This document shows positions 56,810 to 64,000 of a DNA stretch of 64,000 bases, piece by piece. Both the position numbers and the translations under genes were made by a program. Numbering within the stretch: position 1 is the first letter of the stretch; each line of letters starts with the position of its first letter. A model generated the notes under the pieces. It saw nothing but the letters and a program-made list of their open reading frames with translations, was not told the origin of the DNA and made no database searches. This DNA comes from Toxoplasma gondii ME49 (taxonomy: Eukaryota; Apicomplexa; Conoidasida; Eucoccidiorida; Sarcocystidae). The DNA lies in assembly GCF_000006565.2 (NCBI RefSeq), contig NC_031478.1, forward strand, positions 1,161,874 through 1,225,873, written 5' to 3'.

Positions 56810-58292
56810 CCTAGAGCTGGACGAAGGGAGCAGAAGGAGAAGGGAGAAAGCTGGAGGAGACCTAGAGGAGACCTAGAGGAGACAGGGCAGGAGAGGGGAG
56901 AGACAGAGAGACGGCCTGGAAGCGGGGAAGGGAGAATCATGCAGTTACACACAAATACAGACGTAGATGGATGCGGGGGGGAGGGGAGGGGACTGGAGAG
57001 AGAGGAGAAGGAACATCAAGAGAGAGGAAGAGAAGAAAGCACTTGTACGCGAAAAGAGGAGAAAGATAGTGGGGGAGAAACGCCAGCAGCTTGAGGTTCA
57101 AGGTGACTGCGGAAGCTCCCCAGAGAGCAGAGAGAGAAGAGTGAGTCACCCGAGAAACAGCAGGCTGACTCAGACCCCGAAAGTCGAGAGGATGGGAGTT
57201 GAAGGCCAGTTCGACGTCCCGATTTCGCGAATTTCGAACTCCACTCCGCGCGAAAAAGCTTCTGGGGCTTCGCTGTCTGAATCGCAAAGAAGTCGAAAAG
57301 TCGCGGAAACATCGAGAGGGTCGCAAAGAAGTCAAGAAGCCGCCGGGACAGTCTCTTTCTCTCCGGGCACGCGCGCGTCTCCCCAACAGCGCTGGGGTTG
57401 TCCGCTGAGGGGAACCGCGCGGAAGAAGGGAGCGAAGTAAACGGAGAACTCGCTTTTTTCGTTTCCAGAAAATGCACACAGAGACAGGCGGCGCAGAAAA
57501 AGCAGAAAAGGAGACACAAAGGATCTCCTCTCAGCGCCTCCGGGCGCGCCCCCGCGCGCGTGGTACGTACGTCGAGCGGCGAGTCTTCTGTGGGATGCGA
57601 GAGCCCGCCAGAGCTCCAGGCTCAAGAGCAGGTGGAGCATGGCGAGCACAGCAACTTCGTCCTCTTTCCTGATCGTCTCTACAAAACGCCGCAGAGGTGT
57701 CAGGAGCAAAGAACAGAGTGCAAAAACAGCTCCAGTCAGACCGCAGTCAGCGAAGTGACCGAGAGAGAGAGGAGGGCGAACGTCGAAGCTCGCGAGTCTT
57801 TCATCCACGGGGCTTCCCTCCAAGCTCTGAAAAGAGCCCAGCGAACGCGACGAGCGACGAAACGGCTGCTGGAGACCAGTTCCAAAGTTCGAAACAGCGC
57901 AGAAACGCTACTCACCTGCTGACATATACACGCTCGGTCGACCTGTCTCATTGCCCCTCACACAGGACACCGCAGCTATACACCTTCTCTTGGTTTTTGC
58001 CTCTTCGTCGCCGTTGTCTTCCACACCTCTTGTCTCTCGTCGAGTTCGTAGCGCCTTCTTCTGACTCGCTTCTTCAGCCTCTCTGTAATGTTGCTGTCTC
58101 CTCCAATTTTCGGTATGGTCTCTCGCTACTCTCTTCTCTTCAATTGCTTATATATATATATATATATATATATATGTAGAGCTAGAGATAGAGATCGATC
58201 TGTTCAGACGCCCAGCTTCTCCGTCTGAATACTGCGCTTTCCTTTTTTGGTGGTTGTGCCTCGACAGAGTCTGTGTCTCCGTTCTCCTTGCG
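56810..58292. other. USP upstream region, no firm gene
   Basis: This should include the USP promoter and 5' untranslated sequence. A minus-strand open frame at 57332-57823 (163 codons) contains a hydrophobic segment (TGAVFALCSLLLTPLRRFVE), but I found no splice partners and do not call it. A TA run lies at 58146-58180. Confidence 0.4.
58146..58180. repeat. TA microsatellite
   Basis: Uninterrupted (TA)n of about 26 bases, 110 bases downstream of the proposed stop codon at 58293. Confidence 0.9.
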
Positions 58293-59470
58293 TCATTGTT
58301 GCAGTGCACCTCTGAGGAAGAGTTAAAGCATGTTCTTGTCAGTTCGAGTCGAGACAGAAGGGGAGAGAAGAGAGGAAAGGACGCACATTCGGTGGGTTCC
58401 AGAGAAGGGGAAGAAAGGGGGGCAGACACATACTAACTTGAGAAAGGGCGACTCGCTTTTGACGAGCCGAACGTGAGAAACAGCATTCAACAGAAAGCAC
58501 CCTGGATCCTGCACAAGCAAGAACGCATGTCGTGAAGGCGCGTTTACCGCAAATGAGCTCAACACCTGGTGGAGACGTGAGGCGGAAAACCAACCAGAAA
58601 ACTAAGACCTGGAAACTTTAGAGAATGCTAAAGCAGAGGCTCTGCGTTTTTTAAATGGGAGGGTTAATCCACGGCATTCGCACTCTCTCGAAGGAGGCCA
58701 GCCGGGGCCAGCTTATGAATAAGAAGCTCTCGGTTTCTTTCGAATGCACAACCAATTCGGGAAGAAAACGCAACTCACTTTTCAGTTGTCGTGGGTGGTA
58801 AACACTGAAGAGGAAAACAAGAAAGGGCATCCTGCTTTCATTAACGTCACATATACTGGGGTCGTACCTGCACGATATCTTCCTGTATTTTATATGCCGT
58901 GTAAACGGTAGATTATCACCGTATACAACTGATTTTACGAACTGTAACAACTCGCTTCCGCCGTCGCTTCGCGTTTGATTTAACCACACCTTAGAGAGGT
59001 CCCTTCTTTTTACAGCAGGCAAACAGTCAGACTCAAAGCAAAGTGCATTTGGTTGATGATGAGGTACTTTTAAAACTCTGAAAACCCCCCAATTCAGGTA
59101 AAGCTTACAGTCGCAAAGTGCACCAGAAATGCGGAGCAAAGAGACTCCCGAAAACAACTGCAGAAACAAGGCGAAGAAAGAAGCGCGATAAGGGAAAAGG
59201 AAAAACAGCAAGCGACACACCAAATCGAGGGGAGTGCGTTCGACGCAAAACGCGTGACTAAGGAGCCCAGTTGTTTACATGCAACAAGCGTTTGTGTGTC
59301 AGTGCTGGCTTCAGATAGCTCGACGCAGAAAGGGATTGAGGACTTCGGTTCTTGCATGCAGAGAAACCTTCTCTTACGGTTCAGCACTGCTGCACCCTTC
59401 TCAGGTTCGTTGGCGTTTGCTGGAGAAATAATAACCGGGCGACGGAAGAAGCCCACAGCGGAAGCAAAGT
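58293..59470 (-). CDS. Candidate small gene, 3' exons and a 5' exon
   Basis: The 3' end is phase-consistent: exon 58438-58508 (acceptor TGCTTGTGCAG, encoding DPGCFLLNAVSHVRLVKSES and PFL) joins exon 58293-58311 (encoding GALQQ and stop). A 15-base micro-exon at 58868-58882 (EDIVQ) precedes it in phase 0 with donor GTACGA. Further upstream, about 59388-59470 has a protein-like frame (CVLSDFASAVGFFRRPVIIS, then PANANEPEKG) ending in a good donor, GTAAGA, but in phase 1, so at least one exon between is missing. I do not recognise the protein. A 190-codon frame at 58651-59223 overlaps and may hold that exon. Confidence 0.3.
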
Positions 59471-60403
59471 CCGACAGAACGCATTCGCTCCCGTCTTAGA
59501 TCTAAGATAAGAAAGAGGAAAGGTCGATTTCCTGCGTATCCGCCCAGCTACCACTCCACTTCTCTGGAGAAAGCCTCAAAAATGCCAACTTGTTTGATGC
59601 ACGTTTGTAAAACTGCCCCTGTTCCAAGGCAGAAGATCTCTGTGGAACGGGAACAACGAAAACCGTTCTCTCGGTCTAGGAGGTACAACACTCATAGTTA
59701 TGCGCCATGCAGGGAGGCATGTTACACTACGCCACACATTCTCTTGGTATTGCTTTTCCACGCAGTCTCGCGTTGCTATGATGTTTACTCTCTCAATGCC
59801 GGATCACGCATGCAAGCGACGCGGTGACACTGGCTCTCCCTTTTTGCGTCCCGCGTTTTTGTTCGACCTACTTATACTCCTCGAGACAGCAACAGGCATC
59901 TGTCTGAGTCGAGGACATTCTTGCTAGTATCCCTGTGTCTCCACATGTATCTATCTTTCTAGATCTATCCATCTGTCTATCTCTCCTTCTGTATCTATCT
60001 GTGTGTCTAGTCTCTCGCGTGTATCTATCGGTGTCGATCTAACCCTCTCCCCCTTCTCTCTTCTGTTTCCTTGGTTCCCTGCCGAGTTCGCTCTTGCGCG
60101 AGTAACGTTGACATCCGTTCCTCAAAATGAAGAGTGCTCGCTTCTTCGTCGGTTGTCTCCGATGCTCCGGTCTACAGACAGCCCCCGGCAGCGCAGTGGC
60201 AGAGCAGATTTCGGCTCGCACAGAAGCAGGGACGTCACCCTTTGAGGAATTCAGGAAGCACAAGGCCAGGAGGCGGTTCAGCACTCAGACGCAGCAGAAA
60301 GGAGGAAGCAACAAAGAGTGCCAAGCTCGACAGGGAATGGCCGACGCAAGCGAGACAGCATCCCGTGAAGAAGGACAGAAAGAAGCGTCTTTCTTGCGTT
60401 GCC
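59471..60403. other. Intergenic with an unexplained strong start context
   Basis: An ATG at 59582 (CTCAAAAATGCC) opens 81 codons and one at 60127 (CTCAAAATGAAG) opens 238 codons, both in near-ideal start context. Neither frame links to the coding frame of the next gene without an unseen intron. An imperfect TCTA tetranucleotide repeat lies at about 59940-60040. Confidence 0.4.
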
Positions 60404-61262
60404 ATGCAGGTGTGGAGAAAACGAATGTCGACACCCAGCTCGCCAGCGATTCTGCACGCTTACATGGACGAGAAACGGTCGCTCGTTCTCCAACGAGAGA
60501 GTCTCGCAACGGCTCAGGCAGAACAGGAAGGAGAGATTCGCTCGAAGGCAGAACTCTGGATTTCTTGTGTAAACAAATCGTGTGGTGTTCGTTGTCTAGC
60601 TGCAGTTGGTGTCTGGCTGGTCTTGCACGCCCTGAGAAAAGGTACGGACACGGAGAGCTTGACCGCAGTGCCGTTAAAACGATGAAAAGGATATTGAATT
60701 CACCACACCGGCAATTCGTCCACAGAGATATTCGAGTAGAAAGAGCACCGATACACCTCAGCAGGCCTTGGCTCGGCGAGGCACACTATACGTCCTTTTT
60801 GTCGCGACTTCCGCCTACTTGTCGCTCTAGAGGTTTCCTCTAAGAGAAAAAAAAGTCCGCGCAGGGGACAAAAGAACGCGTGCAGCAACGGAACTCTTTT
60901 TCATTCTCCTTTCTCTCTTTCTGTCTCTCTCTGCCGAAGTTGAAGAAGCGAAACGGGAGGACCCGCCCCCGAGTGTCTGCCGTCCCTATTATCCCTGGAG
61001 TGACGGTCTTTGGGGGAAAACTATTTTTCCTGCACCTCCTCGAAAAACTGCTCTTTCAGAGAAATCAGAGAAACTGGGCACCTCGCGAATACGCACCAAC
61101 TGTTTTCAGGAAGTCCGCAGTCGTCTGATTTCCAGGGATTCCTTTTTTCTTCTCTGCCTTCCTGGCTGCATGCGCAGATGCCCTCCACCCGCGAGACGCG
61201 ACGGGGGCGAGGAGACGGCACGAGGAAACACGCTAAAATGTAGAGATTTAAAAAGCCTTTAG
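60404..61262 (+). CDS. Small single-span membrane protein, unrecognised
   Basis: Two exons join in phase 1: 60404-60641 (donor GTACGG) and 60940-61262 (acceptor after a 40-base pyrimidine tract, GCCGAAG), ending in TAG, for 186 residues from the ATG at 60404. Exon 1 encodes a helical charged segment (MDEKRSLVLQRESLATAQAE) and a probable membrane span (CGVRCLAAVGVWLVLHAL). Exon 2 starts VEEAKREDPPPSVCRPYYPW and contains a second hydrophobic patch, DSFFLLCLPGC. The frame is open upstream to 60131, so the protein could start earlier through another exon. The strong ATG at 60127 is in a different frame. The function is unknown; a mitochondrial inner-membrane role is possible for such a small basic protein but is only a guess. 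Confidence 0.5.
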
Positions 61263-61845
61263 TCCAAATTCGTCCGAGCTCGAGAATGCAGGCTGGGGCT
61301 TCGAAAGAGGCGCTGTCGAAGGAGAAAATGCGACGAAACGCCAGACAGCCGAGACCGTGCAGCCTGCAAGGACCGTCGAGGCTGGCCAAAACTCGCTGAA
61401 CAAATTCCTTTCTCCCCTTTGAGTGAAGACAGCGAGTGAGTGAGTCCCGTATGAATCCTTTTTCTGTATGCGTTCGCCGTCAGTCCATGCATTAACTCCG
61501 GTCTCCCCTTCCAGAGAGGGGAGGCCCTGAGTCCGTCGACGCTCTCGGTCCTTCAGGTGACCTGCAGCGAATTTCGACCTCGACGGGGAAACTCGAAGAC
61601 GACGAGAAAGCAGAAGAATCGCACAAGATGACGCTGCATTCAGAGCTCTGTGGACCTTGAGGAGGCGACGCGGGTGGATTCCTTTACGAGCTGAACAAGC
61701 GGAAACTTCGAGTCGAGGTCTCCACGGCTCGAACTCTGGTGGAAACGCGAAGTACGAAAACCTCACGCGCTTCGAGGCCGTCTACGCATTTGCTGCTTGT
61801 CTTTGTTCTAGGTTTCTCACTCGGCAGCTCCCCCTCTGCGCAAGG
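61263..61845. other. Intergenic, no gene seen
   Basis: This stretch lies between two plus-strand genes. A 172-codon minus-strand frame lacks supporting features. The stretch at 61800-61816 ends in a good acceptor (TTTCTCACTCGGCAG), so the 5' untranslated region of the protease gene may be spliced. Confidence 0.4.
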
Positions 61846-64000
61846 ATGGAGAAGCGAATCTTCTCAACTCGCCTTCCCCGTCTGTCCCCCCTGACATCTC
61901 GAACGCGCTCTCCTCTCTTTGCCCTTGTCTTCCTTCTCCTCTGCGCTGCGCTGTGCATCTTCTCCCTCGCTCTGCGGCGTTCGTCGGCCGTCCGAACGCT
62001 CCATCTCGAGGCGTCGCTTGCGGCTGCTCACTCCTGTTCTTCGTTACTGTCTCCCGCCGCGCCTTTGCCGGGTCTGACGTCTTCTCCCGTCGACTGTGGG
62101 GCTTCGCGTCTGCCTCTCTCGACGTCTTCCGGTCCTCTTCTCTGTTCTTCTTTTCCTTCTCGTGAGAATGAAGAAGCCGCGAGCAAGCTCGCCTCTCACG
62201 GAAGACGCATGCGTGAGCTCCTGCTCCAAGCCGCCGCCCTGGACGACGCCAGAGTTCACTCGCTGCTGGAGTCTGCGGCCCGGATCTACGCGAGTCCGGA
62301 GCGTTCTCGGTCGCTGCGAGAGAGAAACCGACAGAGACAGAGCATGCGAAGAGGACGAACTGCTGGCAAAGAGCAAAAGAGTCGAGCAGCGCGGGAGGCT
62401 GAAGTTCCGGACTGCGAAAGAAACGCAAACCGCGACGATGCTGCGTTCGCGCGGCACGTCCCTCTCTTCGCCCTGACGAAGGGGGAGGAACGCGACGCGA
62501 GACAAGGTGAGCAGGAGAAGCCAAGGAGGGGAGGACGACGCGATGCGTCCATCTGGTCGTCGAAGCCTTCCCTGAGGTTCCTGCCCTTCTTCGTAGCTAA
62601 AGAAAAGACAGAGACGAGCCAGGGAAGCCCAGCAGGGACGCGTCTCCCGTCTGCCTGCTTCTCGCGCTCGCCGGACCTTAGACCGTTTGCGAGAGCATCG
62701 GACGTGGACCCGCGAGGAGACAGTCCAGAAGAAGGAGAAACAGAGGGAGAGGCAACCAAGAGCGAGGAAGACGAGGACGACGCACTGTCGTTTCTTCAGC
62801 GTTTCGACTCGGACACTATGCAGAGGCAACTGCGGGAAAGACGAAAATGGAAGCCTCCCGCCGACGTCCGCGCTCTCCTTGAGTCGCCTCATCTCTTTGA
62901 AAAGCAGAACGCACTCTCAATGAGTTCTGCACTTGCTTCTGCAGGAGCCCATTCACCTGCCACTCACTTCTCTCCTGCTTCTTCTTCTTCCTCTTCCATC
63001 TCTTCAGCGTCTTCTTCCGCGCCATTCTCCACCTCCTCTTCTTCTTCCGCTTCTTCTGAATCGCCTGCGTCCGCGACTCCCTCGTGGGCGGCGCTGGAAG
63101 CGGCTCGCGGGGCGCAGAGAGCTGCTGCGTCGACGGCGATTGTCGCGCGTCTCGTCAAATGCCAAGCCTGCGGGGGAGGCGCTTCGTCGCGGGAGGTATG
63201 GCATGCGTTCCCCGCGTCGGGCGTCTTCATTCACCCGTCCGGCCTCCTCGCCACCAACTTCCACGTCCTCGAGGCAGCCGAAGAGCGCGAAGACGAAAGA
63301 GAAGAACGAGACGGAGAAGAGGAGGGAGAAAAAGAGGGAGAAGAAGAGGGAGACGAAGAGGGAGAAGAAGAGGGAGACGAAGAGGGAGAAGGAGAGGAAA
63401 CGCGTGGACGACATGAAGGCAATACAGAGGCACTGGAAGCGCGACATGAGCACGCAAACGAGAAGAAGAGACAGGGGCGAGATGACGCAGAGAAATCCGG
63501 AGGAAACCGCGGGAGGTTGCAGAGGGCCTCACGAGCGACAGAGCACCTTGCTCGAAAGTCAACGGGAAAACGAGCAAGGACCCCAGAACTGTTTGTTGTC
63601 ATGGATCGCCGTGGCCGATGCTGGCCGATCAAAGAAGTTCTGGCAGCGGACGAGAGAACGGATTTAGCGCTTCTTCAAGTGGACTGGAATGGTCTCCTCG
63701 ATGGGTTTTCCCTGTCGCCCGACTGCCTCCCGTCCGCCGGCTCTGCCATTGCTCCCACAGGCCTCTCTGTCTCTCACCCTCCCTCTCCGCTTTCTTCCTC
63801 CCGGCAGTCGCAAGTCAGGCGTCACACCGGCCATCTCTCTGTCAGTCCTTCTCTCTTTGATGCACACACCACCAAGAACGCCGAGACAGGCGCCCTGGGC
63901 GCTTCTCCACTGCCCCAGGCGCGTTTCGACAGCACACCGGACGCTCCCGTTGAAGCTCGAGGAGCCGCGGATCCTAAGAGTCACGGCCTCAGCACAAGCG
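61846..64000 (+). CDS. Membrane-anchored trypsin/HtrA-like serine protease, 3' end outside the window
   Basis: One frame stays open for 718 codons from the ATG at 61846 (GCAAGGATGG) to the right edge. After a short basic N terminus, residues about 24-45 (LFALVFLLLCAALCIFSLAL) form a signal anchor. A Ser-rich, charged region follows to about residue 445. Then come two blocks typical of Deg/HtrA trypsin-fold proteases: ASGVFIHPSGLLATNFHVLEA with candidate catalytic His473, and LFVVMDRRGRCWPIKEVLAA followed by DERTDLALLQVD with candidate Asp606. The nucleophile Ser would lie beyond the window. In ordinary HtrA proteins His and Asp are about 30 residues apart. Here 133 residues separate them because of an acidic repeat insert (EGEEEGDEEGEEEGDEEGEG) and a basic linker. 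A hidden intron in that insert cannot be excluded. Activity is unproven without the Ser. Confidence 0.72.
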   Translation, partial: MEKRIFSTRLPRLSPLTSRTRSPLFALVFLLLCAALCIFSLALRRSSAVRTLHLEASLAAAHSCSSLLSPAAPLPGLTSSPVDCGASRLPLSTSSGPLLCSSFPSRENEEAASKLASHGRRMRELLLQAAALDDARVHSLLESAARIYASPERSRSLRERNRQRQSMRRGRTAGKEQKSRAAREAEVPDCERNANRDDAAFARHVPLFALTKGEERDARQGEQEKPRRGGRRDASIWSSKPSLRFLPFFVAKEKTETSQGSPAGTRLPSACFSRSPDLRPFARASDVDPRGDSPEEGETEGEATKSEEDEDDALSFLQRFDSDTMQRQLRERRKWKPPADVRALLESPHLFEKQNALSMSSALASAGAHSPATHFSPASSSSSSISSASSSAPFSTSSSSSASSESPASATPSWAALEAARGAQRAAASTAIVARLVKCQACGGGASSREVWHAFPASGVFIHPSGLLATNFHVLEAAEEREDEREERDGEEEGEKEGEEEGDEEGEEEGDEEGEGEETRGRHEGNTEALEARHEHANEKKRQGRDDAEKSGGNRGRLQRASRATEHLARKSTGKRARTPELFVVMDRRGRCWPIKEVLAADERTDLALLQVDWNGLLDGFSLSPDCLPSAGSAIAPTGLSVSHPPSPLSSSRQSQVRRHTGHLSVSPSLFDAHTTKNAETGALGASPLPQARFDSTPDAPVEARGAADPKSHGLSTS
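63295..63405 (+). repeat. GAGGGAGAAGAA-type coding repeat
   Basis: Tandem purine-rich 12- to 18-base units encode the acidic insert between the proposed catalytic His and Asp of the protease. Confidence 0.85.

Overview
The window is nuclear DNA of a coccidian apicomplexan of the Toxoplasma type (Toxoplasma, Hammondia or Neospora; I cannot separate these by eye). The evidence is split genes with GT-AG introns of several hundred bases, start codons in a CAAAATG-like context, GC-balanced coding sequence, TA microsatellites confined to introns and intergenic DNA, TGCATGC elements, and proteins with serine-rich and acidic low-complexity inserts. From memory only, RPS11 and PFKII are neighbours on Toxoplasma chromosome X, which fits this layout.

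Layout. 1-1149 (minus): the 5' part of a coiled-coil protein gene running off the left edge. 1.5-8.6 kb (plus): exons of an unrecognised membrane protein; the first five join in consistent phase and the rest are tentative. 10.6-14.8 kb (minus): eIF3 subunit j in eight exons. 15-18.5 kb: intergenic. 18.5-21.4 kb (minus): ribosomal protein S11 in four exons. 22.2 kb (plus): a 78-residue prefoldin-like protein, divergent from RPS11. 24.7-35.2 kb (minus): pyrophosphate-type phosphofructokinase PFKII, 18 exons, 1225 residues. 37.7-49.9 kb (plus): an FG-repeat nucleoporin with an apparent N-terminal beta-propeller, 9 exons, about 2702 residues, carrying 28 tandem 15-residue repeats. 51-52.4 kb (minus): a weak candidate gene. 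52.4-56.8 kb (minus): a USP-family deubiquitinase, about 1032 residues. 58.3-59.5 kb (minus): fragments of a small gene. 60.1-61.3 kb (plus): a small single-span membrane protein. 61.8 kb to the right edge (plus): a membrane-anchored trypsin/HtrA-like protease, cut by the window end.

Most genes are unrelated housekeeping genes: translation (eIF3j, RPS11), glycolysis (PFKII), nuclear transport (nucleoporin) and ubiquitin turnover (USP). There is no operon-like cassette. Three gene pairs diverge from shared upstream regions (1.15-1.48, 21.4-22.2 and 35.2-37.7 kb). One intergenic region and one eIF3j-upstream site carry a near-match to the Toxoplasma ribosomal-protein promoter element, and a palindromic GGTGTACRTACACC word recurs eleven times across the window. 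All gene models were made by hand from splice signals, reading frame and protein-like sequence. For RPS11, PFKII, eIF3j, the nucleoporin and the USP, every proposed junction keeps frame.
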